A stretch of 39,760 bases of DNA from Peptococcaceae bacterium BRH_c4b (GTDB lineage: Bacteria; Bacillota; Desulfotomaculia; Desulfotomaculales; Desulfocucumaceae), in assembly GCA_000961595.1 (NCBI GenBank), contig LADO01000053.1, positions 1 to 39,760 on the forward strand, written 5' to 3'. The notes under the pieces were generated by a model, which did not search any database, had not been told where the DNA came from, and saw nothing but the letters and a program-made list of their open reading frames with translations. Position 1 is the stretch's first letter. Every line of letters begins with the position of its first letter. The translations under genes and the position numbers were made by a program. Positions 7,199-14,260 of this stretch are shown piece by piece.

Positions 7199-8080
7199 CT
7201 ACTCCTTAATTTTCCTATATGAGGCAATGAGTTCCTCTGAAGGAATTCTGGCGTAAATCCTGGTCGTGTTAAGATCACGGTGCCCCAACTCGTTACCGAT
7301 GAATTCTAGATCAGCGCCTCTGGACATCATATTGGTGGCAAAGGTGTGCCGGCAGCAATGTGGGCTAAAGTTATTGGCTAAACCAGCCTTTTTGCCAAGT
7401 CTAGTGGTGATTGCGTAGATGCCTTTCGACATAAGCCTGTCCCCAAATTTATTTAAAAATAGAGGCTTCTTATCGGGATGGCTATACAAGTATTCTTTTA
7501 GGAGAAGGGCAGTTTCCTCGTCAAAATGAACCTCGCGAACTTTATTGCCCTTTCCCACCACCCGTGCAATTCTGCTGTCCAGATCTACATCTTCAACATT
7601 TAACCCTGATACTTCCGAGCGTCGGCAGCCGGAGGTTAACAAGAACTGTACTAAAGCCCGGTCCCGTACAGAAAGTTTTTCGGCCTGTAGTTTTACACGG
7701 GCCAACTCACTACTGTTTAAATACTTCGGAAGGGACTTTGGTAATCGCGGTCGCCAGCGGTTCTTGATTAACGCCCGGTCAATATATTCCTCAGCATGGC
7801 AGAACTTAAAAAAGCTCGATAGAACCGCGAGGGCCATTGAATTTGTCCGTTCTTTTCTATCCCCGTAAAAGGTGCGAAGCCAGTTGAGGACATCGTCTGG
7901 AACTAGTTGATGTAGTGGCTTTGGACATTCAGTAAAAAACTTTTGCAATATCCGCCGATACTTGTCTATAGTACCTGGCGATTTTTTTGATAGCTTAATA
8001 CATCTTAAAAATTCATTGGCAATGTTTTTAGTCTGTGGATCAAGTTTTTCATGCTCGATAATCCAATACTTTTCTTTCAT
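7199..8080 (-). CDS. Tyrosine recombinase, B type (first gene of the array)
   Basis: This 293-residue protein begins MKEKYWIIEHEKLD. Residues R153 (TSGCR), K177 (VVGKGNK), H241 and R244 (HCCRHTFA), H267 (ELGH) and Y276 (TTRIY) complete the recombinase active site. It is the first gene of the unit; AAGGA about eight bases before the ATG is a usable ribosome site. Upstream is a 0.9-kb non-coding stretch that must hold the promoter. An inverted ATCAGG-N7-CCTGTCC motif lies 79 bases before the start. Its partner is the A-type gene immediately downstream. Confidence 0.9.
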   Translation of the reverse strand: MKEKYWIIEHEKLDPQTKNIANEFLRCIKLSKKSPGTIDKYRRILQKFFTECPKPLHQLVPDDVLNWLRTFYGDRKERTNSMALAVLSSFFKFCHAEEYIDRALIKNRWRPRLPKSLPKYLNSSELARVKLQAEKLSVRDRALVQFLLTSGCRRSEVSGLNVEDVDLDSRIARVVGKGNKVREVHFDEETALLLKEYLYSHPDKKPLFLNKFGDRLMSKGIYAITTRLGKKAGLANNFSPHCCRHTFATNMMSRGADLEFIGNELGHRDLNTTRIYARIPSEELIASYRKIKE

Positions 8081-8158
8081 AACTGCTATCCTTTCTTTGG
8101 CTTTTCCCTTGTTTAATCATTGATGGACGCCTTTTTTCATGACCTTCATTGACTACTT

Positions 8159-8178
8159 ATCAGGTCTTAAACCTGTCC
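8159..8178. repeat. ATCAGG-N7-CCTGTCC inverted motif before the array
   Basis: It has the same half-sites as 6315-6338, on the same strand, 79 bases upstream of the first recombinase start. The 7-base spacer is within the range usual for tyrosine recombinase core sites, but the half-sites are short. Confidence 0.35.
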
Positions 8179-8454
8179 CCCGGGATGTTAAATATAGCTA
8201 CCACCCTATTTTTTGCGACAGTTTACTTGTGTTAACTATTATTTCCATTCTATCTTTCAAATAATCATTTATTTGTATGACTAGTCAATTATTTTATTGG
8301 GCTGGCTGCTAACTTATCTAACAGACCGGTAGCGTCCTCTGCGAAAATATCCTCTGTGTTGGATAGAAGGCTGACGCTTCCCGGAATAGCTTTAGTGAAG
8401 TCGCAGATTACGGAGGACACAACACAGAGAAAAATTAACAAATGTAATATTAAA

Positions 8455-8495
8455 ACCACCCGTTTCTAATGAAGTAATTTCGGGTGGTCTATTTT
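8455..8495 (+). terminator. Hairpin with T tract
   Basis: ACCACCCG at 8455-8462 pairs with CGGGTGGT at 8481-8488, followed by CTATTTTT. On the other strand the stem is followed by TTTT, so it may work both ways. No gene lies immediately upstream on the plus strand. Confidence 0.55.
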
Positions 8496-8683
8496 TCCTT
8501 AGGCGGAAGGATTTTGTCATTATTGAAAGAAAATCAAGTAATATAACTAAATTTGGTTGATGGTTTTTTTAGAAAAAACATGGTAGACAAAAAAATGATT
8601 ATTTAAGGGACATGTCACCATAAGTCCTTAACCTATAGAAAATATTATGGATTAGTAAGGTATGACGCAACTAATGTTTAGCA

Positions 8684-8790
8684 AATTATCCGAAGTTAGG
8701 ACGTAAAAAGGCTCAAGCCCGGATTCAGAGCTTGAGTAAATTAGCGGTAGTTTATGGGTGGAGAAGTTGCTTACCTAACTTTGGATAATT
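8684..8790. repeat. 17-base inverted repeat, 16/17 matched
   Basis: AATTATCCGAAGTTAGG at 8684-8700 is the near-perfect reverse complement of CCTAACTTTGGATAATT at 8774-8790. The 73 bases between contain a smaller hairpin (GGCTCAAGC...GCTTGAG). It may be the remains of a small mobile element or a recombination site. Confidence 0.5.
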
Positions 8791-8897
8791 ACATAGCACG
8801 AAACCGCTGGGAAGAAAATGCTATGGGGATTGAATATTTTCTTGAATGGATAAAATTAAATTTTAATAGAGAGCCAAGCTCAATAACCGGTGACTAA
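8754..8897 (+). CDS. Doubtful 47-residue ORF
   Basis: The ATG at 8754 opens a frame containing EVAYLTLDNYIARNRWEENA and FLEWIKLNF. No ribosome site is visible, and the frame starts inside the inverted repeat at 8684-8790. The residues look protein-like but match no family I know. It may be a fragment. Confidence 0.2.
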   Translation: MGGEVAYLTLDNYIARNRWEENAMGIEYFLEWIKLNFNREPSSITGD

Positions 8898-8981
8898 TAT
8901 TAATAGTAAGCAGCCGATATGATAAGATGGACATAGTTACCCCCTCCCCATAACAGGGCATTTTTTGAAAAACTTTTCACG

Positions 8982-10142
8982 TTATGCAGTTTTGATAATA
9001 GCAGGAGGAGATTTATCCAAGTACATAAAACGGCTAAGTTTATCCGAACCGCAGTAGGGGCATTTAGATAAATCCTTACCTGTAATTTTAAGAATAATTT
9101 GCAGTGTAGAGGCTTTGTCTTTTGTTACAACCGGCGTATGAGTCAGTTGCTTACAAAGCTTTAGTTTCGTATTCTTGTTTCGATTTCCTAGCAGGCCATA
9201 GTGTCGGATTTTCATAAACCTGCTTGGCAGAATATGAATAAGAAATCTACGGATAAATTCATCAGCAGCAAGAGTCATGAGTTTTAAATTGCTACCATCT
9301 TTGTAATCTCGCCATTTGAACGTAACGTAATCATCTTTCATACTGACGATACGATGATTGGATATAGCTACTCTGTGGGTATAACGACCCAAATATTCAA
9401 CGACACAAGAAGCATTTTTAAAAGGAGGCTTACAGTAGACAACCCACTCCTTGGAATTAAGCGAGGTAAGGACTTTATTAAATTCTTGATTGTTAGCAAG
9501 ATGCTTTTGACTACCATGGAATTCGAGCTTGTTTTGACTGTATAGTTGTTTAAGGTAATAGAGAAACTTGCCTCTGAACTTGCGAGACAAAACCTTGACA
9601 GGGATAAAGAACTTTTTTCGGCTGTTTACCCATTTGCCAAGGGGTGATAACCCACCGCCAGGTACAATACAGTGAATATGCGGATGATGCATAAGGTTTT
9701 GTCCCCAAGTATGTAGAATAGAAGAGAAACCAAGCTTAGCACCAAGATATTTTTTGTCAGCAGCTAACTCTGAAAGCGTTTCGGCAACAGTCTTAAATAA
9801 TAGACCATATAAAGCTTTCTGATTTTGATAAACCATCCCATTGAGCGAATCTGGAAGAGTGAATACCACATGGAAGTAGCCTATGTTGAGTAAATTGCCT
9901 TTTTGGTTGTCAATCCAACGTTCTTTAGCTAGACTCTGGCATTTAGGGCAGTGCCTGTTGCGACAGGAGTTGTAAGAAATTTGAGTGTGTCCACAACTCT
10001 CACATACCTCTTTATGACCGCCTAACTGAGAAGTTCTACATCTTTGAATTGCAGACATCGCTTTATGCTGCACAAGAGTGAGCTTGTGCGTACTCCGAAA
10101 GTCTTTACTGTACTTGAGAAAGATATCTTGAACCTCAACCAT
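8982..10142 (-). CDS. IS91-family rolling-circle transposase
   Basis: The protein has an N-terminal zinc-binding domain (C47, C50, C60, H64/C65 and C68 in CESCGHTQ and CRNRHCPKC), then the HUH motif H155-I-H157 in HHPHIHCIVPGG. Two tyrosines, Y250 and Y254, lie in VEYLGRYTHRVAIS, the usual nucleophile site of IS91 enzymes. These enzymes nick one strand and become covalently bound to it. I place the start at 10142 (MVEVQDIFLKYSKDF), where GGAG precedes the ATG at good spacing. The frame is open to 10172, but the longer form would lie wholly within the upstream gene. It overlaps the recombinase gene by eight bases, implying coupled translation. It looks intact (386 residues). Confidence 0.92.
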   Translation of the reverse strand: MVEVQDIFLKYSKDFRSTHKLTLVQHKAMSAIQRCRTSQLGGHKEVCESCGHTQISYNSCRNRHCPKCQSLAKERWIDNQKGNLLNIGYFHVVFTLPDSLNGMVYQNQKALYGLLFKTVAETLSELAADKKYLGAKLGFSSILHTWGQNLMHHPHIHCIVPGGGLSPLGKWVNSRKKFFIPVKVLSRKFRGKFLYYLKQLYSQNKLEFHGSQKHLANNQEFNKVLTSLNSKEWVVYCKPPFKNASCVVEYLGRYTHRVAISNHRIVSMKDDYVTFKWRDYKDGSNLKLMTLAADEFIRRFLIHILPSRFMKIRHYGLLGNRNKNTKLKLCKQLTHTPVVTKDKASTLQIILKITGKDLSKCPYCGSDKLSRFMYLDKSPPAIIKTA

Positions 10143-10998
10143 TGGCTTTCTCCGATTCAGCCATTCGATCAAGGGGACTGGTCACGTCAAGAGATTCAAT
10201 CTTGACCAAATGCAAGTAAAAGCAGGTCGTGTTGATGTTTGAGTGTCCGAGCAGTTGCTTGATGTGGTAAATACTTGTGCCGGATTCCAACAGGTGAGTG
10301 GCAAAGCAATGTCTCAGAGTATGGACTGTAACGTTTTTAGTAATCTTAGCTTTGCTTACATATTTATTAAAAAGATTTTCTACAGCTCTAGGAGTTATGT
10401 GTGTACCGGTATTATTTCTGCTGCAAAAAAGCCACTCTTTGGGGCGGTAAGTCTTCCAGTAAGCTCTAAGCATCTCGAGATTGGCTTGAGAAAGCAGGGC
10501 ATATCGATCTTTACCGCCTTTAGCATTGCGAACAAACAGTTGCATTTTATCGCTATGGATATCTGCAACTTTAAGTGAAGCTACTTCACTAAGGCGAAGT
10601 CCAGCACCATAGAGGGTCATAAGAATGCATTTATCTCTCAAGTTGTCGCAGGCATTAAAAATAATTTGGATTTCCTCTTGAGTAAGGATATCAGGGAACT
10701 TGCGTAGTATACGGTGACGAGGGATTTGCTTGAGGTTTAAATTGATGTTCAAAGTTACGCCATACAAAAAGCGAAGGCCGCTGTTGTAGGTATTTACCGA
10801 TTCGGAAGCAAGCTTCTTTTTTGTAGTAAGATAATGGAGGAACTCTCTAACATCCTCTACGCCTAGCTCAGTTGCAGGTTTATTAAAGTGGTCCTGAAAA
10901 ATTTTAACCTTGGTATAGTACTCAGCCTTGGTATGCTTGCTTAACCCCCTGAGTTCTACGTCGAATTTCAGCCTCTCTAAAACCTGTTCCTTTGTCAT
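10135..10998 (-). CDS. Tyrosine recombinase paired with the IS91 transposase
   Basis: This 287-residue recombinase has a full active site: R135 in GAGLRLSE, K160/K163 in NAKGGKDR, H226 and R229 in HTLRHCFA, H252 in LLGH, and Y261 in TTCFY. AAAGGAGA eight bases before the ATG is a strong ribosome site. It is not close to the A or B recombinases of the 3703-8080 array; wording such as KHTKAEYYTKVK and TLYGAGLRLSEV is typical of recombinases linked to IS91-like transposases. In these elements its contribution to transposition is not settled, and it may resolve circular intermediates. Confidence 0.9.
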   Translation of the reverse strand: MTKEQVLERLKFDVELRGLSKHTKAEYYTKVKIFQDHFNKPATELGVEDVREFLHYLTTKKKLASESVNTYNSGLRFLYGVTLNINLNLKQIPRHRILRKFPDILTQEEIQIIFNACDNLRDKCILMTLYGAGLRLSEVASLKVADIHSDKMQLFVRNAKGGKDRYALLSQANLEMLRAYWKTYRPKEWLFCSRNNTGTHITPRAVENLFNKYVSKAKITKNVTVHTLRHCFATHLLESGTSIYHIKQLLGHSNINTTCFYLHLVKIESLDVTSPLDRMAESEKANG

Positions 10999-10999
10999 G

Positions 11000-11470
11000 G
11001 TTTAAACATCTCCTTTAAAATCGAATTAGCTTTATTTTAAAGGAAATCAATTAAAATGAACTGACTTTTTGTAGCATAAGTTGTGTTTGGCAATATGGAA
11101 GGGTAGCGCTTAGCTTCCGTTTTTCTTCCAGTTTTATTTCCAGTTTCCCATTAGCGACGAACCTCCACAAGAATGGTTCGGTGTCCGGGGGTGAAGGCTA
11201 AAATCCTTATGACATCGCCCCTAAAAGGCTACCATGCTTACCCTCATCGTCAATGGTTCCACTCCATCAAACTGGAAATAAAACTTAAACAAGCTGGAAA
11301 TTATTAAGTTCTGCAGTGCTCGGAATTGTAACTTCCGGAAACACACCAGTTCATCGAAACGGCTTAAAAATACAGAGACCACCGCGCCAGCGGTTTAGTG
11401 CAATGTCTATTAGGCGAAGTTGAGAAGTATAAAAATTTTTGAAACAAAAATTAAAATTGGGAGAATTAAA
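11000..11470. other. Non-coding stretch right of the IS91-like genes
   Basis: This holds the region where the origin end of the IS91-like element should lie, and the inverted-repeat unit at 11130-11285. From 11300 to 11400 there is degenerate-looking sequence with no recognised gene. The last bases (GGGAGAATTAAA) are the ribosome site of the ATPase gene. Confidence 0.6.
11130..11285. repeat. 156-base unit bounded by perfect 17-base inverted repeats
   Basis: AGTTTTATTTCCAGTTT at 11130-11146 is the exact reverse complement of 11269-11285. Further partial copies of TTCCAG lie at 11125 and, inverted, at 11293. The inside is GC-richer, with short complementary words (GAATGGTTCG, AATGGTTCC; GGGGGTGAAGG, CGCCCC). 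It looks like a small non-autonomous element or the fused ends of an IS. Confidence 0.55.
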
Positions 11471-12631
11471 ATGATAAAAATTAACCCATACACACCTGGT
11501 GCAGGTATAATTCCAGGCTACTTAGCTGGTAGGGATAATTTAATAGATTCTGCTAAAGAGTTATTAACTTATATTTCCTTAGGGCAAACTCAACAATCAT
11601 ATATTTACTATGGTCTAAGAGGAGTTGGCAAAACAGTTCTACTAAATGTTATAGAAAAAAATGCAGAAAGTAACGATTTTATTTATGAACACTTGGAAAT
11701 TTCTGAAAATCATGATTTTAAAATTGATATTGCCATACATTTGCAGAAAATTATTTTGCGTTTAAGTAGGATAGAGAAAATTAAGGATAAGTTTAAAAAA
11801 GTTCTTGGCATTCTAAAGGCTTTTACATTAAAAATTGATGATTTTGACTTCACTTTCGATGTAGATGCCATTACAGGTCAAGCTGATACAGGCAACTTCC
11901 AAAATGATTTAACAGAATTATTTGTGCAAATCGGCAATCTGGCACATAGTGCAGACCAAAAGATTGCAATTTTTATTGATGAAATACAGTATTTGAAATA
12001 TGACGATTTTGAAGCATTGATTGCGGCCACGCATCGCATTCATCAAAAAGGCTATCCATTCGTTATTTTTGGTGCCGGATTACCTAAAATTGCTAAGATG
12101 GCTGGGGATGCTAAATCATATGCTGAAAGATTATTTGAGTTTGTAAAAGTGGATAGTTTAAGGGAGCCTTACAATAGATTGGCCTTAGTGGAACCTGCGA
12201 AGAGATTTGGAGTTACATATACTGATGATGCATTAGATATGATTATTGAAATTACTGATGGGTACCCATACTTTTTACAAGAATTTGGCAGGCAAGTATG
12301 GGACTATAGAGATAATGATTTAATAAATGCAGAATCAGTAAATAAGGCACATGATTCCTTTTTGAGTAAGCTTGATGATAGTTTCTTTAAAGTTAGATTT
12401 GATAGGGCGACAGGCAATGAAAAGAAGTTTATGTTTGCCATGTCTGAATTAGGAGAAGGCCCTTACGAAATAAACTCCATTGCAAGTATGTTGGCAAAGG
12501 AGCAGAATCAAATAGCAATTGATAGGGCGAACTTAATTAATAAAGGTTTCGTTTATTCTACCAGATATGGTTACTTAGATTTCACTGTGCCTCAATTCAG
12601 TAAATTTCTTAGAAGAATAAGGTCCAAATAA
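11471..12631 (+). CDS. AAA-type ATPase of the ORC/Cdc6-STAND-like group
   Basis: This 386-residue protein begins MIKINPYTPGAGIIPGYLAG RD, an opening seen in stand-alone bacterial ATP-binding proteins of the AAA_16 type. Walker A is GLRGVGKT at residues 48-55 and Walker B is IAIFIDE at 165-171. A sensor-like FGAGLP segment and a C-terminal winged-helix-like region (about 300-386) follow. The ATG at 11471 follows GGGAG; an upstream in-frame codon at 11420 has no such site. The gene is AT-rich like the recombinase remnants but unlike its right-hand neighbour. It has no partner in the same operon. Its function is unknown; related proteins are often found on mobile DNA. Confidence 0.75.
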   Translation: MIKINPYTPGAGIIPGYLAGRDNLIDSAKELLTYISLGQTQQSYIYYGLRGVGKTVLLNVIEKNAESNDFIYEHLEISENHDFKIDIAIHLQKIILRLSRIEKIKDKFKKVLGILKAFTLKIDDFDFTFDVDAITGQADTGNFQNDLTELFVQIGNLAHSADQKIAIFIDEIQYLKYDDFEALIAATHRIHQKGYPFVIFGAGLPKIAKMAGDAKSYAERLFEFVKVDSLREPYNRLALVEPAKRFGVTYTDDALDMIIEITDGYPYFLQEFGRQVWDYRDNDLINAESVNKAHDSFLSKLDDSFFKVRFDRATGNEKKFMFAMSELGEGPYEINSIASMLAKEQNQIAIDRANLINKGFVYSTRYGYLDFTVPQFSKFLRRIRSK

Positions 12632-12678
12632 TAAAGACATATTCCTTAAAGGGACCTAACATACGGTATCATGAAAGG

Positions 12679-12858
12679 ATGAGTGCATCTTCTGAATACA
12701 AGCCGGAAGAATTTGTTGAGGCCATTACATTAGGAAATCAAATTGCGCCTCAATCCGCCGGTTGCCAGTATCTTAGGAAAAGTCAGATACCCATGAGCCT
12801 GTCGGATGCCAAAGCAGAAGGGTATACTCCTTGCAGTAAGTGTGGGCCGCCCCGGTAA
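12679..12858 (+). CDS. Small zinc-ribbon protein resembling the Ada-type metal-binding motif
   Basis: This 59-codon frame ends in SAGCQYLRKSQIPMSLSDAK, AEGYTPCSKCGPP. The pattern (a cysteine in GCxYLRKS, then GYxPCxxC) is the familiar metal-binding tail found at the ends of nucleases and other proteins in Firmicutes, normally preceded by YH. Here the first part reads QIAPQ instead of the usual KYHR, so one ligand may be lost. The ribosome site is poor. It may be a free-standing mini-protein, but more likely is the surviving 3' end of a larger gene. The rest of 12632-12975 holds no gene that I can see. Confidence 0.5.
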   Translation: MSASSEYKPEEFVEAITLGNQIAPQSAGCQYLRKSQIPMSLSDAKAEGYTPCSKCGPPR

Positions 12859-12975
12859 AATAATTTAACTTGGCAGTTTATTAAATAAATTGAGGGCAAT
12901 CCCGGAATTCCTTTTGTTCCCGGCCTGCCAATAGTAATAATTGGTATGATTTAATGCGTCGAAGGTGGGAGTATA

Positions 12976-14004
12976 GTGAAATTAGAATTGTTCCAAACCA
13001 CAGTTAGGGAATACAAGCTTTTTACACAACAACTGCCCATAAATTATTCTAAGGCAATGTCGGGCGATTTCTCCGACTCTACTTACGTTGCCGCACAAAC
13101 TCGGCTCATGCTGCTTCGTAAGTACACGCGAAACGGTAGAGGCAGTTTGTATTTAGCCGATATTGTTACTGAGGCTATCCGCCGCTTCCCTGGGCATTCA
13201 GTTTATTTATCAGAGTTTCAGGCACGTTTTCAGCAATCCTGTGATCAGTCGCTCAATCACGCTCTCGCTGATGGTACGGAACGAACACTGAATGAATCCA
13301 TAGACGATACGATGTACGGCCTTCACTTGCACGCGGATGAAGAAAGGATTCATCGTATTGCCCAAGATAATGAGCTGCTTAGACTGTATTGTGTCGTAAC
13401 ATTTGTAAAAGAAATCGAGGCTCTAGTCATTGAACTTTCTGATTTTTTTGAGGTGAACGGCGTGCCCTGCATTGAAAAAGCACACCACTTACGCGCCCCG
13501 GTGATTCACCTTGAATCGCAAGATTCAGACGCGCAAAATGTCACAGGCTCACCTTTTTGGTGTAACCTAATCGGTTCTGATATGACCGAAGAAAGTACCA
13601 CAGCCGTTTTCACCACATTGCTCGGGCAATACACGTTTGAGGAGTGGCAATTGTGGGCAACTGCTTGCGCTTTCACGCAATTGCTGGCGCAGGAACAGTT
13701 TTCTTACGATGAAATGAAGCGCCTTGTGTTTGAGCCGACTATCTATAACTGGGGTGATTTTTCCGTAGCCGTCGCTTATTACAAAGCCATTCCATCGCCG
13801 GGGATGAGTACTGTCATTCGGTATAATAAACAACGCGACGCGGCGTATATCAATGTATTTCCTCGCGTAGAGGAGGGCTTTATCGTTGATTCTACTCAGC
13901 TCGTATCGGATATCTACGTGGTCACACTTGTCAAAGATCAAAGGTTGGGCGAGTGGAGAGTTTTTGCCTTCGGAGGTCGTGTTGAACCGTTTATCCGTGA
14001 CTGA
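12976..14004 (+). CDS. Hypothetical protein, 342 residues
   Basis: It begins with GTG at 12976, six bases after GGTGGGA, and encodes a soluble protein without signal peptide or membrane segments. The N-terminal half is mainly helical by eye (for example ARFQQSCDQSLNHALADG). The middle has ESIDDTMYGLHLHADEERIH, and the C-terminal half looks beta-rich (AYINVFPRVEEGFIV, EWRVFAFGGRVEPFIRD). I do not recognise the family. It is GC-richer than the genes on both sides, which suggests a separate origin. It sits alone between an ATPase and the OLD-like gene, within DNA that otherwise looks like a defence island. Confidence 0.6.
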   Translation: MKLELFQTTVREYKLFTQQLPINYSKAMSGDFSDSTYVAAQTRLMLLRKYTRNGRGSLYLADIVTEAIRRFPGHSVYLSEFQARFQQSCDQSLNHALADGTERTLNESIDDTMYGLHLHADEERIHRIAQDNELLRLYCVVTFVKEIEALVIELSDFFEVNGVPCIEKAHHLRAPVIHLESQDSDAQNVTGSPFWCNLIGSDMTEESTTAVFTTLLGQYTFEEWQLWATACAFTQLLAQEQFSYDEMKRLVFEPTIYNWGDFSVAVAYYKAIPSPGMSTVIRYNKQRDAAYINVFPRVEEGFIVDSTQLVSDIYVVTLVKDQRLGEWRVFAFGGRVEPFIRD

Positions 14005-14260
14005 TTGTACATGTGCCCTCCGTCACAACGCCTCATCTAACGTCGCCTCACGTTTCATCTTTTAAAAAGAAGTAACTAGGGATTCAGGGGAATCATATCG
14101 TCGGTGTCATGTTCCCGCTTCAGTTTAGCCAACCAGTATACGCAAACTGGGCGGATCAGCCTCCTTGTCTAAACGTCCCATTATTCATATTTGGCTAATA
14201 ATGGTAAGTTCTGTAATGTTCTCGTCATAGCAATAATAGGAAGTTGAGGAGGGATTACAT

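Larger units (their letters stand above)
3703..8080 (-). mobile_element. Array of five tyrosine recombinase genes
   Basis: Five complete tyrosine recombinases lie head to tail on the minus strand with gaps of 3, 75 (between the third and second), about 11 (short overlap before start correction) and 5 bases. By sequence they fall into an A type (6353-7195, 5435-6277, 3703-4536) and a B type (7199-8080, 4542-5423), transcribed in the order B-A-A-B-A. Known multi-recombinase mobile units are Tn554 (two) and recombinase-in-trio elements (three). The last three genes (A-B-A) resemble a trio in number, with an extra B-A pair upstream. I could not identify convincing terminal repeats, so element boundaries are unknown. 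Confidence 0.6.
8081..8981. other. Non-coding stretch between the recombinase array and the IS91-like unit
   Basis: This is 900 AT-rich bases without a convincing gene. It holds the inverted motif at 8159-8178, a hairpin with T tract at 8455-8495, an inverted repeat at 8684-8790 and a doubtful 47-residue frame at 8754-8897. The sequence near 8350-8428 also contains short inverted copies of CTCTGTGTT. The left end of the IS91-like element should lie in its last 50-100 bases. Confidence 0.6.
8982..10998 (-). mobile_element. IS91-family element with an accessory tyrosine recombinase
   Basis: An IS91-type HUH transposase gene is preceded by, and overlaps, a tyrosine recombinase gene, a combination found in a branch of the IS91 family. 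IS91 elements move by rolling-circle transposition between an origin end (here to the right of 10998) and a terminus end (left of 8982) and lack conventional inverted repeats. The coordinates given cover only the genes. The exact ends, expected next to a GAAC/CAAG-type target, could not be fixed. Confidence 0.8.

Noticed and set aside
3660-8215. GTAGGGTGG near 3677 and CCACCCTAT near 8202 as terminal inverted repeats of the recombinase array
   Set aside because: Only about nine or ten bases match and the flanking bases do not extend it; this could easily be chance.
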